Shown here: positions 25,931-35,027 of the stretch, piece after piece | Layout of the letters: every line of letters begins with the position of its first letter | How positions within the stretch are numbered: the first letter of the stretch is position 1 | NCBI RefSeq assembly: GCF_008704935.1 | Contig: NZ_CP023692.1 | Location: forward strand, 6,111,001 to 6,175,000 | Direction: 5' to 3' | Length of the DNA: 64,000 bases | From: Streptomyces vinaceus | Lineage (GTDB): Bacteria; Actinomycetota; Actinomycetes; Streptomycetales; Streptomycetaceae | Program-made: the position numbers and the translations under genes | The notes under the pieces: generated by a model | What the model saw: the letters and a program-made list of their open reading frames with translations, nothing else | Databases searched by the model: none | What the model was told of the DNA's origin: nothing

Positions 25931-26740
25931 GTGAGCGACGGCGGACAGCGAGGGCAGGGACCGCTCGGCACGGCCTTGGTGATCATCCCGACCTTCAACG
26001 AGGCGGAGAACATCGGGGCGATCGTCGGCCGCGTGCGCGCGGCGGTGCCCGAGGCGCACATCCTGGTCGCCGACGACAACAGCCCCGACGGCACCGGCAA
26101 GCTGGCCGACGAGCTGGCGGCCGCCGACGACCAGGTGCACGTCCTGCACCGCATGGGCAAGGAAGGGCTCGGCGCCGCCTACCTCGCGGGCTTCGCCTGG
26201 GGCCTGGAGCGCGACTACGGCGTGCTCGTCGAGATGGACGCCGACGGCTCCCACCAGCCCGAGGAGCTGCCCCGGCTGCTCACCGCACTGGCCGGCGCCG
26301 ACCTCGTCCTGGGCTCGCGCTGGGTGCCGGGCGGCCGGGTGGTCAACTGGCCCAAGAGCCGCGAGTTCCTCTCCCGCGGCGGCTCGGTGTACTCCCGGCT
26401 GATGCTGGACGTCCCGATCCGCGACGTGACGGGCGGCTACCGGGCCTTCCGCCGCGAGACCCTGGAGGGTCTGGGCCTGGAGGAGGTCGCCTCCGCCGGC
26501 TACTGCTTCCAGGTCGACCTGGCCCGCCGGGCCGTGCGCCAGGGGTTCCGGGTCGTCGAGGTGCCCATCACCTTCGTCGAGCGCGAGTTCGGCGACAGCA
26601 AGATGAGCAAGGACATCGTCGTGGAGGCCCTCTGGCGGGTCACCCAGTGGGGGCTCAAGGCCCACGCGGCGAAACTGACCGGCCAGGACAAGCCCAAGGG
26701 CCCGGACGGCGGCCGGGGCAAGGAGCCCCACACCCCTTAG
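25931..26740 (+). CDS. ppm1: Polyprenol monophosphomannose synthase
   Basis: 269 aa GT2 glycosyltransferase transferring mannose from GDP-mannose to polyprenol phosphate, the donor for exported protein O-mannosylation. IIPTFNEAENI, VADDNSPDGTG and the metal-binding DAD motif at 103-105 (EMDADGSHQP) are clear, as are VTGGYRAFRR and VEVPITFVEREFGDSKMS. It lacks the fused acyltransferase domain of mycobacterial Ppm1. S. coelicolor ppm1 (SCO1423) is needed for phage phiC31 receptor glycosylation. GTG start at 25931; the next gene is fxsA. Confidence 0.93.
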   Translation: MSDGGQRGQGPLGTALVIIPTFNEAENIGAIVGRVRAAVPEAHILVADDNSPDGTGKLADELAAADDQVHVLHRMGKEGLGAAYLAGFAWGLERDYGVLVEMDADGSHQPEELPRLLTALAGADLVLGSRWVPGGRVVNWPKSREFLSRGGSVYSRLMLDVPIRDVTGGYRAFRRETLEGLGLEEVASAGYCFQVDLARRAVRQGFRVVEVPITFVEREFGDSKMSKDIVVEALWRVTQWGLKAHAAKLTGQDKPKGPDGGRGKEPHTP

Positions 26741-26799
26741 GGGATGTCCGGTACCTCCGGCTGAGGCCGCTTTTACACCGCCCCAGGCACACTGGTGGT

Positions 26800-27384
26800 A
26801 TGACGACCGGCGTTCCCCTTTCGACGGCCCCCCGACGGCGCTCGCGCGCCCGCACCTTCCTTCCGCTGGCGGTCGCCGCCTGGCTGATCCTGGAGATCTG
26901 GCTGCTGAGCCTGGTCGCCGGCGCGGCCGGCGGGCTGACCGTCGCGGCGCTCCTCGCAGGCGGGATCGTGCTCGGCGTCGTGGTCATCAAGCGGGCCGGG
27001 CGCCGGGCCTTCAAGAACCTGACGAACACGTTCCAGCAGGCGCAGCAGGGGCAGCAGCCCGCCGCGCAGCAGCCGGGCGGCGGCAACGGCCTCACGATGC
27101 TGGCCGGTCTGCTCCTGATCCTGCCGGGCCTGCTCTCCGACGTGGCCGGACTGCTCCTGCTGATCCCGCCCGTCCGGGCGTGGGCCGGCCGTCGCCTGAC
27201 CGGCTCGTTGCAGCGGCAGATGGCCGCCGCCCCGGCGGGCAGCTTCGGTGACGCGTTCCAGCAGGCCCGCATCCACTACCCCGACGGCAAGGTCGTCCAG
27301 GGCGAGGTCATCCGCGAGGACGGGCCGCAGCAGCCGCAGCGGCCGGGCCCCGACGCCGGGTACCGGCCGCCGCTGGCGCCCTGA
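26800..27384 (+). CDS. fxsA: FxsA family membrane protein
   Basis: 194 aa. The FxsA core is visible: FLPLAVAAWLILEIWLLSLVAGAAGGLTVAALLAGGIVLG (helices 1-2) and GGNGLTMLAGLLLILPGLLSDVAGLLLLIPPVR (helix 3 with the conserved LPG-SD pattern). A Gln-rich loop (QQAQQGQQPAAQQ) and a hydrophilic C-terminus follow. E. coli FxsA suppresses F-plasmid exclusion of phage T7; its normal role is unknown. The chance neighbourhood with ppm1, also a phage-sensitivity gene, is noted without a functional claim. Confidence 0.88.
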   Translation: MTTGVPLSTAPRRRSRARTFLPLAVAAWLILEIWLLSLVAGAAGGLTVAALLAGGIVLGVVVIKRAGRRAFKNLTNTFQQAQQGQQPAAQQPGGGNGLTMLAGLLLILPGLLSDVAGLLLLIPPVRAWAGRRLTGSLQRQMAAAPAGSFGDAFQQARIHYPDGKVVQGEVIREDGPQQPQRPGPDAGYRPPLAP

Positions 27385-27408
27385 CACAACAAGCCGAACA
27401 AAGCGGAA

Positions 27409-27455
27409 CAAGCCGAGGGCCCCCACCACAGTTCGTGGTGGGGGCCCTCGGCTTG
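27409..27455. terminator. Bidirectional terminator, perfect 20-bp stem
   Basis: CAAGCCGAGGGCCCCC... (27409-27428) pairs fully with ...GGGGGCCCTCGGCTTG (27436-27455) across a 7-base loop. It separates the convergent fxsA and rbpA genes. Confidence 0.92.
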
Positions 27456-27472
27456 TGCTCCGCGTCCGGCTG

Positions 27473-27847
27473 TCAGGCGGACTTGCGGCTGTCCCGCGGA
27501 TGCACGGCAATGTTCATGGCGCCGGAACGCAGGACCGCCAGCCTCTCGGCCAGCACTTCCTCCAGTTCCTCGCGGGTGCGTCGCTCCATGAGCATGTCCC
27601 AGTGCGTTCGCGCAGGCTTGCCCTTCTTCTCTTCGGGCCCGTCCCCGTCAACCAGGAGTGCCATGGCGCCACACGCCTTGCACTCCCACTCCGGCGGAAT
27701 CTCTGCCTCAACCGAGAACGGCATCTCAAATCGATGTCCGTTCTGGCATGCGTACTCCACCGCCTGGCGCGGGGCCAGATCGATGCCGCGGTCCGTCTCG
27801 TAGCTGGTAACCACGAGCCGCGTACCGCGGAGAGCTCGCTCACTCAT
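27473..27847 (-). CDS. rbpA: RNA polymerase-binding protein RbpA
   Basis: 124 aa. Essential-type actinobacterial transcription factor that binds RNA polymerase and group I/II sigma factors and stabilises open complexes. MSERALRGTRLVVTSYETDRGIDLAPRQAVEYACQ gives the N-terminal tail and core start; zinc-type residues occur in YACQNGH and WECKACG, and the sigma-interacting helix region TREELEEVLAERLAVLRSG forms the C-terminus. The SigR-type promoter upstream matches its known thiol-stress induction in S. coelicolor (SCO1421). ATG at 27847 follows GGGAGGCACG. Confidence 0.97.
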   Translation of the reverse strand: MSERALRGTRLVVTSYETDRGIDLAPRQAVEYACQNGHRFEMPFSVEAEIPPEWECKACGAMALLVDGDGPEEKKGKPARTHWDMLMERRTREELEEVLAERLAVLRSGAMNIAVHPRDSRKSA

Positions 27848-27908
27848 GAATCGTGCCTCCCGGGCTTGTCGCCCACAGGACAGGTGTCGCTGTCGTCGTC
27901 ATCCGGTC

Positions 27909-27935
27909 AACGTCCGGTCGGCGGTATAGATTCCC
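27909..27935 (-). promoter_or_regulatory. SigR-dependent promoter of rbpA
   Basis: On the minus strand GGGAAT (27930-27935), 18 bases, then GTT (27909-27911): exactly the GGAAT-N18-GTT form of SigR (ECF, thiol-oxidative stress) promoters, 62 bp upstream of rbpA. The rest of 27848-28191 shows no gene. Confidence 0.88.
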
Positions 27936-28191
27936 GCTCCGGGTGATGCGTCGCCCGTCGTGCCGCCCCTTGTTGTACCCACCAGTGCCCGTTTTGTCAC
28001 ATCTGGCAGCAGATGTCACCCAACGTCTTCAGTTCTTCAGCGCGCAGTAACGGTCCGGCTGGCAGGCCAAAGGCGTACACTACCGGCCCTTCGCTTCAAC
28101 GTCGAAATCCGTTCGGAATTCGTATGAAGATCCGGGTCCGCACCGCCGCCCGACCTCCTCCGGTGCGCCTCGTGGATCCGTTCGGAGCCGC

Positions 28192-29571
28192 TCAGATCCG
28201 CTCGGGAACAGGATTCCCCGCCGCCGCGATCGCGCGCCGCACCGGCACTCGCGCCAGCAGCACGAAACCCAGTGCGAAGAAGGCCACCAACGAGATGATC
28301 GCGTCCCGGTAGCTGCCCGTGACCTGGTACGTGATCCCGAACACCAGCGGTCCGATCCAGCTCACCCCGCGGTCGCTCATCTCGTACGCCGAGAAGTACT
28401 CGGCCTCCTTGCCGGCCGGCACCAGGTGCGAGAACAGCGAACGCGACAGGGCCTGGCTGCCGCCCAGCACCAGCCCGATCATCGACGCCAGGGCGAAGAA
28501 CCACACCGGCGCGCCCGCCGGCAGGAAGTACCCGGCGGCCAGGGTCACGGTCCAGGCCACCAGTGATCCGAGGATGGTCTTCTTCGCGCCGTAGGACACG
28601 GCCAGCCGGCCCATCGCCATCGCGCCCGCCACGGCGAGGATCTGCACCAGCAGCACCGCCGTGATGAGCGTCGAGTCCTCCAGCCCCAGCTCCTGCTTGC
28701 CGTAGACGGAGGCCTGCGAGATCACGGTCTGGATCCCGTCGTTGTAGACCAGGTAGGCCAGCAGGAACGACAGCGTCAGCGGGTGCCGGCGCATGTCCTT
28801 GAGCGTGGCGACCAGCTGCTTCCACCCCGACCCGGCGGCCGGGTGGCCGGTCCCCGACCGGACCACCGCCCGGTCCCGCAGCCGGCGCAGCGGGATGATC
28901 GCGAACGCGCCCCACCACAGGCCGGCCGAGGCCAGGCAGATCCGCACCGCCGCGTCCTTGGAGACGCCGAAGGACTCGTGCGACTGGAACAGGACCAGGT
29001 TCAGGATCAGGACGAAGGCACCGGCCGTGTAGCCGAACGCCCAGCCGCGCGAGGAGACGGTGTCCCGCTCGTGCGGCTCCGCGATCTGCGGCAGGTAGGA
29101 GTTGTAGAGCACCATCGACACCGACATCGCCGCGTTCGCCACGATCAGCAGGAAACCGCCCAGCAGATAGCGGTCCCCGCCCAGCAGGAACATCGCGGTG
29201 GTCGCCGCCGCGCCCGTGTACGCCGCCGCCGCGAGCAGCGGCTTCTTGCGGCCCGTACGGTCCGCCGCCGCGCCCACCAGCGGCATCGCCAGGACCGCGA
29301 CGATCACCGACATCGAGACGGCGTACGCGAAGAACGAGCCGGACCGGACCGGGATCCCCAACGGGTGGACGTACCCCTGGGCGTCCTGGGCGGCCTCGGC
29401 CATCGTCGACAGGTACGGGCCGATGAACACCGTCAGCACGGTCGAGGAGTAGACCGAGCACGCGAAGTCGTAGAAGTACCAGCCCCGCTGCTCGCGCTTG
29501 CGCTCGGCCGCGCCCGGCGCCGGCCCCTCGGGCGCGGTCCCCGCGCCCTGTTCCGTCGTCTCCGCACTCAC
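28192..29571 (-). CDS. MFS transporter, UMF1/Atg22-like
   Basis: 459 aa with about 11-12 transmembrane helices. GWYFYDFACSVYSSTVLTVFIGPYL is typical of the UMF1 family, VGAAADRTGRKKPLLAAAA is the MFS loop 2-3 motif, and SQALSRSLFSHLVPAGKEAEYFSAYEMSDRG is another family hallmark. Substrate unknown; relatives of Atg22 are vacuolar amino-acid effluxers in yeast. GTG at 29571 follows GAGGGGGAACC. It lies 56 bp after the glycerophosphodiesterase gene on the same strand, probably one operon. Confidence 0.9.
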   Translation of the reverse strand: MSAETTEQGAGTAPEGPAPGAAERKREQRGWYFYDFACSVYSSTVLTVFIGPYLSTMAEAAQDAQGYVHPLGIPVRSGSFFAYAVSMSVIVAVLAMPLVGAAADRTGRKKPLLAAAAYTGAAATTAMFLLGGDRYLLGGFLLIVANAAMSVSMVLYNSYLPQIAEPHERDTVSSRGWAFGYTAGAFVLILNLVLFQSHESFGVSKDAAVRICLASAGLWWGAFAIIPLRRLRDRAVVRSGTGHPAAGSGWKQLVATLKDMRRHPLTLSFLLAYLVYNDGIQTVISQASVYGKQELGLEDSTLITAVLLVQILAVAGAMAMGRLAVSYGAKKTILGSLVAWTVTLAAGYFLPAGAPVWFFALASMIGLVLGGSQALSRSLFSHLVPAGKEAEYFSAYEMSDRGVSWIGPLVFGITYQVTGSYRDAIISLVAFFALGFVLLARVPVRRAIAAAGNPVPERI

Positions 29572-29627
29572 CGGTTCCCCCTCGTTCCCGTTCGGCACGG
29601 GGAGGGTGAGCCGGCGGTTCTGGCAGG

Positions 29628-30398
29628 TCAGGCCCAGGCTCCGCGCTGGTCCAGCACCGTGCGCAAGATGTCGATCCGGTCGGTCATGATGCCATCCACA
29701 CCGAGGTCGAGGAGAGCCTCCATACGTTGCGGTTCGTTCACGGTCCACACGTGCACCTGGAGCCCGCGTGCGTGCGCGGCGCGCACGAACCTGCGGTCGA
29801 CCACCCGGATGCCCGCCTGGGTCTCCGGTACCTGCGCCGCCACCGCCCCCACCCGCAGCGCCGCCGGGATCGCGTACGAGCGCAGCCGCAGGCCGACCAC
29901 GCCGCGGACCCCGTACGAGGTCGCCAGCCGGGGACCGGCGATCTTCTGGGCCCGGGCCACCCGGCTCTCGGAGAACGAGCCCACGCACACCCGGTCCCAG
30001 ACGCCCGCCCGCGCGATCAGGTTGACCAGCGGGTGCAGGGCCGACTCGGACTTGATGTCGATGTTCCAGCGGGCCTCGGGGAACTCCTCCAGGAGCTCCT
30101 CGAAGAGCGGCAGCGGCTCGGTGCCCGCCACGCGCGCCTCGCGGACCTTGCTCCAGGTCAGCTCCGCGATCCGGCCCCGGCCGTCGGTGACCCGGTCGAG
30201 GGTGGAGTCGTGGAAGGCGACCAGCTTGCCGTCCGCGGTCGCGTGCACATCGGTCTCGAAGTACCGGTAGCCCGCGTCGGCGGCCCGCCGGAAGGCGGCG
30301 GTGGTGTTCTCCAGGCCGTCCGCGGCACCTCCCCGGTGTGCGAAGGGGATCGGAGCCGGGTGGTCCAGATACGGATGGCGAAGGCGTACGTGCGTCAC
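29628..30398 (-). CDS. Glycerophosphodiester phosphodiesterase
   Basis: 256 aa TIM-barrel enzyme that releases glycerol-3-phosphate from glycerophosphodiesters. Catalytic motifs: FAHRGGAADGLENT with H21, YFETDVHATADGKLVAFHDSTLDRVT with E48, D50 and H63. RWNIDIKSESA supplies a further acidic ligand and VHVWTVNEPQRM closes the barrel. No signal peptide, so cytosolic. GTG at 30398 is the likely start. Divergent from the MocR-type regulator gene. Confidence 0.92.
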   Translation of the reverse strand: MTHVRLRHPYLDHPAPIPFAHRGGAADGLENTTAAFRRAADAGYRYFETDVHATADGKLVAFHDSTLDRVTDGRGRIAELTWSKVREARVAGTEPLPLFEELLEEFPEARWNIDIKSESALHPLVNLIARAGVWDRVCVGSFSESRVARAQKIAGPRLATSYGVRGVVGLRLRSYAIPAALRVGAVAAQVPETQAGIRVVDRRFVRAAHARGLQVHVWTVNEPQRMEALLDLGVDGIMTDRIDILRTVLDQRGAWA

Positions 30399-30592
30399 CC
30401 GTCGCAGTATGCCCCGTGTGCCCGGTGGGGAGGGAGCGACCGGATGGCCGCACGGTGGTCGCACGGTGAACGGGGCGGCGCCCCCTGGTCCCGGTGGATC
30501 CCGGCATGACAGTCTGGGGCTGCGGAAGCGATCCAATACCGGCCCCGCCCGGGGTCGGGCGGGGCCAATTCGACGAAGGTGGACCGGACAGC

Positions 30593-32095
30593 ATGGCAGA
30601 GTGGACCTCGGCGGTGGGTGCCGCACAGCTCGCCCGTCTCATCACCTCGCAGCAGGACCGGCCCGGTGTGCCCGGCGCGCGCAAGCTGCCGGCCTACCGG
30701 ACCCTCGCCGACGGCATCCGGCTGCTCGTCCTCGAAGGCCGCGTCCCCGTCGCCGCCCGGCTGCCCGCCGAACGCGAGCTGGCCGTCTCCCTCTCCCTCT
30801 CCCGCACCACCGTCGCCGCCGCGTACGAGGCCCTGCGCGGGGAGGGATTCCTGGAGTCCCGCCGCGGCGCCGGCAGCTGGACCTCCGTACCGGCCGGGAA
30901 CCCGCTGCCCGCCCGCGGCCTGGAACCGCTGCCGCCCGAGTCCCTCGGCTCGATGATCGACCTCGGCTGCGCCGCGCTCCCGGCCCCCGAGCCCTGGCTC
31001 ACCAAGGCCGTGCAGGGCGCGCTGGAGGAGCTTCCGCCGTACGCGCACACCCACGGGGACTACCCCGCCGGGCTCCCCGCGCTGCGCCGGATGCTCGCCG
31101 ACCGCTACACCGAGCGCGGCATCCCGACCATGCCCGAGCAGATCATGGTCACCACGGGCGCGATGGGCGCCATCGACGCCATCTGCAGTCTCTTCGCCGG
31201 GCGCGGGGAGCGGATCGCCGTCGAATCCCCCTCCTACGCCAACATCCTCCAGCTCATGCGCGCCGCCGGGGTGCGGCTCGTACCCGTCGCGATGGCCGAC
31301 GGGCTGGCCGGCTGGGACATGACGGTGTGGCGGCAGGTGCTGCGCGACGCCGCGCCGCGCCTGGCGTACGTCGTCGCCGACTTCCACAACCCGACCGGGG
31401 CGCTGGCCTCGGACGAGCAGCGCCGCGCCATGGTGGAGGCGGCCCGCTCGGCCGGCACCGTGCTCGTCGTCGACGAGACCATGGCCGAGCTCCAGCTGGA
31501 CCCGGAGCTTCGGATGCCGCGCCCGGTCTGCTCCTTCGACCCGGCCGGGTCGTCCGTGATCACCGTCGGCTCCGCCAGCAAGGCCTTCTGGGCCGGCATG
31601 CGGATCGGCTGGGTCCGCGCGGCGCCCGACGTGATCCGCAGCCTGGTCGCGGCCCGCGCGTACGCCGACCTCGGCACGCCGGTGCTGGAGCAGCTCGCGG
31701 TGAACTGGCTGATGCGCACCGGCGGCTGGGCGGAGGCCGTGCAGATCCGCCGTGACCAGGCCCGGGAGAACCGGGACGCGCTGGTGGCCGCGGTGCGCCG
31801 GGAGCTGCCGGACTGGGAGTTCGACGTGCCGCAGGGCGGGCTGACCCTGTGGGCGCGGGCGGGCGGCCTGTCCGGCTCGCGGCTGGCCGAGGTGGGCGAG
31901 CGGGTCGGCGTACGGGTCCCCTCCGGGCCGCGGTTCGGCGTCGACGGGGCCTTCGAGGGCTACGTCCGGCTGCCGTTCACCGTCGGCGGGCCGGTGGCCG
32001 AGGAGGCGGCGGTCCGCCTCGCGGCGGCCGCCCGCCTGGTCGGCACGGGCGCGGCCGGCAGCACGGCGGAGCCCCCGCGCACCTTCGTGGCGTAG
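30593..32095 (+). CDS. MocR-type GntR regulator with aminotransferase domain
   Basis: 500 aa. N-terminal GntR winged helix (about residues 35-100: RTLADGIRLLVLEGRVPVAARLPAERELAVSLSLSRTTVAAAYEALRGEGFLESRRGAGSW) fused to a fold-type I aminotransferase domain. PLP lysine K330 lies in SASKAFWAGMRIGWVRA, with ADFHNPTG and VVDETMAE upstream. Such proteins usually act as PLP-sensing activators of vitamin B6 or amino-acid genes rather than enzymes. Target genes are not evident. ATG at 30593; convergent with sffA. Confidence 0.92.
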   Translation: MAEWTSAVGAAQLARLITSQQDRPGVPGARKLPAYRTLADGIRLLVLEGRVPVAARLPAERELAVSLSLSRTTVAAAYEALRGEGFLESRRGAGSWTSVPAGNPLPARGLEPLPPESLGSMIDLGCAALPAPEPWLTKAVQGALEELPPYAHTHGDYPAGLPALRRMLADRYTERGIPTMPEQIMVTTGAMGAIDAICSLFAGRGERIAVESPSYANILQLMRAAGVRLVPVAMADGLAGWDMTVWRQVLRDAAPRLAYVVADFHNPTGALASDEQRRAMVEAARSAGTVLVVDETMAELQLDPELRMPRPVCSFDPAGSSVITVGSASKAFWAGMRIGWVRAAPDVIRSLVAARAYADLGTPVLEQLAVNWLMRTGGWAEAVQIRRDQARENRDALVAAVRRELPDWEFDVPQGGLTLWARAGGLSGSRLAEVGERVGVRVPSGPRFGVDGAFEGYVRLPFTVGGPVAEEAAVRLAAAARLVGTGAAGSTAEPPRTFVA

Positions 32096-32152
32096 GCCCC
32101 CCGCGCCGCCGACGGCCGTCGGCTCCTGCCGTGGGCGGCCGGTCCGGTCCGC

Positions 32153-33838
32153 TCAGGGGCCCACCGGCCAGGGGCCGCGGGCCGGCGGGGTCTCGGCCGG
32201 GACCTCCTCGATGTCGTCGTACGCCTCGAACTCCTCGTCGTCGAGGGAGTCCTCCTGCGCCCGGGCCGGGGGATGGACGATGTGCAGCGGCTTCGCGAGC
32301 GCCACCCGGCCCGGCCCGCCCGGGGACGGCAGCTGACGCCCCGGCAGCAGCTCCTGCACCGCCTGGCGGTGTCCCGGGTGCGCGGCGTCGTCGTACGGGT
32401 CCGGCGTGGCGGGTACCTGCAACCGGTGCACGGGACCCGAGCCGAGCCGCGCGTATCCCCGCCCCGGCGGCACCTGCGCCGTCGGCGTGGTGTTCGGCGC
32501 CAGCCCCAGTACGTCGGTGATCTGCTGGGCCGCGGCCGGGCCGAGCACGACCCGGGCCCGGGTGTGCTGCCAGACGGCGTCGTTCAGCAGCTCCAGGTGG
32601 TCGAACTGCTCGGCCACCACGACCGTGACGTGCGCGGCGCGCCCGTGCCGCAGCGGCACCTGGAGGTGGACGAGCGGGTCAGGGCCGCCCTCGGCGGTCG
32701 CGAGGTGGGCGAGCACGCTGGGCCGGTCCAGCAGGATCCACAGCGGCCGCCGGGTGTCCTCCGGCGCCGGCCGCCCGGCCTCGCGGGCGCGGTGCGCGGC
32801 GATCAGCCGCCGCTCGGTCTCGCGCGCGGCCCACTCCAGCGTGGCCAGCGCCCCCGCCGGGCCGCACTCCACGGCCAGGACGCCCGTACGACCGGACAGG
32901 CAGGCGAACTCCCCGCTGCCGCCGCCCTCGACGATCAGCACCTCGCCCCCGTGGTGCAGGGCCTGCAGGGCGATCGAGCGCAGCAGGGAGGAGGCTCCGC
33001 TGCCGGGCCGGCCGACGGCCAGCAGGTGCGGTTCGGTAGAGCGGGGGCCGGTGCGCCAGATCACCGGCGGCGCGTCGCGCGGCTCGCCGTCCTCCAGGAC
33101 GGGCAGGGTGCGCTGCACCGCGGTGGCGTCGGTGAAGCCGAGCACGGTCTCGCCGGGCGAAGTGACGAACGGCTGCGCCGCGATGCCCGTCGGCAGCGGC
33201 GCGAGCACCGTCAGGTCGAGCTGGTTGCCCTCCTCGTCCCAGTCGAAGAGGTACTCCCGGCCCCGCCCGGACTTGGCGTGCAGCAGGGTCTCGATCCGGG
33301 CCCGCGAGGCGGCCTCGCCGTCGGTGAAGTACGCGGGATAGCGGATCCGCAGCCGGGTGATGCGGCCCGCCTCGTCGAAGGCGTAGCCGCTGAAGGCCGT
33401 GTCCCACTCCCCGCCGTGGGCGAAGAGCGGGTTCGGGTCCTCGGGGATGGAGAAATACGGCACGAGCGCCTCGTACAGGGCGCCGAGCCGTTCGGTCTCG
33501 GCCTCGCTCGGCCCGGTCCTGACCGGGGTCCGGTCGCGGCCGTGCCAGGCCGCCGCCGCCATCAGGGTGACGAGGGTGAGCAGGGGCCCGTACGGGACGA
33601 GCGCGAGCACGAGGACGCAGGCGGCGCCCAGGAACAGCGCGGGACCACGCTTGTCCTTGGGCGTCCCGGCCCATTTGCGACGCCCGGCCGAGGCCAGCAC
33701 GCGCAGGCCGCGTCCGATGACGAGGAGCGGATGGAAGACGTCCGTGGCGCTGTCGGCGGCCGTGCGAGCGAGGTCGCGGCCCCGTGCCAGCGACGTGGTG
33801 CCGTTGCTGAGGATGCGGGGGAGTGGGCGCCGGGCCAC
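32153..33838 (-). CDS. sffA: SpoIIIE/FtsK-family septal protein SffA
   Basis: 561 aa. Two membrane helices (about residues 65-98), then an FtsK-like cytoplasmic domain. In S. coelicolor SffA (SCO1416) is brought to sporulation septa by SmeA and aids DNA segregation and spore maturation. The P-loop here reads GRPGSGASS (about 276-284), with Ala282 where Walker A lysine is expected; LWILLDRPS and EVLIVEGGGSGE follow. The Arg/Asp-rich tail (DSLDDEEFEAYDDIEEVP) is acidic. Downstream of smeA by 44 bp, same strand. Identity rests on synteny and domain layout. Confidence 0.85.
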   Translation of the reverse strand: MARRPLPRILSNGTTSLARGRDLARTAADSATDVFHPLLVIGRGLRVLASAGRRKWAGTPKDKRGPALFLGAACVLVLALVPYGPLLTLVTLMAAAAWHGRDRTPVRTGPSEAETERLGALYEALVPYFSIPEDPNPLFAHGGEWDTAFSGYAFDEAGRITRLRIRYPAYFTDGEAASRARIETLLHAKSGRGREYLFDWDEEGNQLDLTVLAPLPTGIAAQPFVTSPGETVLGFTDATAVQRTLPVLEDGEPRDAPPVIWRTGPRSTEPHLLAVGRPGSGASSLLRSIALQALHHGGEVLIVEGGGSGEFACLSGRTGVLAVECGPAGALATLEWAARETERRLIAAHRAREAGRPAPEDTRRPLWILLDRPSVLAHLATAEGGPDPLVHLQVPLRHGRAAHVTVVVAEQFDHLELLNDAVWQHTRARVVLGPAAAQQITDVLGLAPNTTPTAQVPPGRGYARLGSGPVHRLQVPATPDPYDDAAHPGHRQAVQELLPGRQLPSPGGPGRVALAKPLHIVHPPARAQEDSLDDEEFEAYDDIEEVPAETPPARGPWPVGP

Positions 33839-33882
33839 GGTCGTCTCCTGGAGTCGGGTGGTGCGGAACGGTGGGGCCGGGG

Positions 33883-34077
33883 TCAGAGCTTGATCCCGCC
33901 GAGGAGGCTCGCGAGGCTCGCCGTGCTCGCCGTGATGCTCGGGGCGATGGCGGAGCCGGCCAGGAAGAAGCCGAACAGCGAGCAGACGAACGCGTGGGAC
34001 AGCTTCATCCCGTCCTTCTTGAAGAAGAGGAAGGCGATGATGCCGAGCAGGACGACGCCTGAGATGGACAGGATCAT
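33883..34077 (-). CDS. smeA: Small sporulation membrane protein SmeA
   Basis: 64 aa, two closely spaced transmembrane helices (ILSISGVVLLGIIAFLFF and HAFVCSLFGFFLAGSAIAPSI) and a short tail ending GGIKL. Matches SmeA (SCO1415), the membrane peptide that localises SffA to the sporulation septum and affects spore-wall thickening. ATG at 34077 follows AGGAGAACC. The operon is a known WhiA target in streptomycetes; I did not find a clear GACAC motif in the 34078-34369 region, which otherwise holds no gene. Confidence 0.9.
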   Translation of the reverse strand: MILSISGVVLLGIIAFLFFKKDGMKLSHAFVCSLFGFFLAGSAIAPSITASTASLASLLGGIKL

Positions 34078-34369
34078 GAGAGGTTCTCCTGGTGGGTGGG
34101 GACGGTCACCATCAGTTGTTCCAGGCTCACAGGAAGTATCAATGCGATAAAAGGTGCATACGGGTGAATCGCGGCTTTTTTCACTTGACCGGCGCAGCCC
34201 GGCTGGCGCGTCCGCGGCGAAGGGGATCCTTGCCTCGGCAGGGCCCCCGTATGTGCAGGTCCGGGCGCTACTCTGGCGATTCACCCGTACGGTCGCTGTG
34301 CCGTACGCCCCCCTGCCCGCCCGGTCCGGGGAATCTCACGTCAACAGCGAGTGGAAGGCGGTACGACAG

Positions 34370-34792
34370 ATGAGCGAGCACGAGCCCACCCAGGGCGGCT
34401 CCCAGGGCGCTCCCGACGAGGACGTCATCGAGCTGGCCACCAAGATCTTCGACCTCGCCCGGCAGGGTGAGACCGAGACGCTCACCGCGTACCTGGACGC
34501 CGGAGTCCCGGCCAACCTCACCAACGACCGGGGCGACACCCTCGTCATGCTGGCCGCCTACCACGGCCACGCCGCCACCGTCTCGGCCCTGCTGGCCCGC
34601 GGCGCCGAGGCCGACCGCGCCAACGACCGCGGGCAGACCCCGCTCGCCGGCGCCGTCTTCAAGGGCGAGGAGACCGTCATCCGCGCGCTGCTCGACGGAG
34701 GCGCCGACCCGACCGCCGGAACCCCCTCCGCCGTGGACACCGCCCGCATGTTCGCCAAGGCCGACCTGCTGGAACTCTTCGGAGCCGAGTAG
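34370..34792 (+). CDS. Ankyrin-repeat protein
   Basis: 140 aa, soluble. After an acidic N-terminus (IELATKIFDLARQGETETLTAYLDAGVPAN), two to three ankyrin repeats follow: NDRGDTLVMLAAYHGHAATVSALLARGAEAD and NDRGQTPLAGAVFKGEETVIRALLDGGADP. A C-terminal capping helix (TARMFAKADLLELFGAE) closes the stack. Such proteins bind partners; some bacterial ankyrins support catalase or toxins, but nothing here points to a partner. ATG at 34370 is inside a longer open frame and fits the domain start. Confidence 0.88.
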   Translation: MSEHEPTQGGSQGAPDEDVIELATKIFDLARQGETETLTAYLDAGVPANLTNDRGDTLVMLAAYHGHAATVSALLARGAEADRANDRGQTPLAGAVFKGEETVIRALLDGGADPTAGTPSAVDTARMFAKADLLELFGAE

Positions 34793-35027
34793 TCCGTTTT
34801 TGCCCGTGACCTGGCAGGGTCCGACCGGTCCGCCACCTCACGGAATGGTCACGGCGGCCGTAAATGTGGTCGCGGTGCACAAACCGGCTGGGTCATCATG
34901 GCGACGGATTCGATTCGCGGACACGACGGACGGGCAGGAGCGGGCAGGACACGACGGGTGTCCGGACCCAGCCCCTGCGCGAACCCGGCCGACGTGGTCG
35001 CGGAGCACCGACGAGAGTGAGAAGGCA

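Noticed and set aside
34078..34369. WhiA sites upstream of smeA
   Set aside because: The GACAC core was not found in this stretch, although the operon is a known WhiA target in other species.
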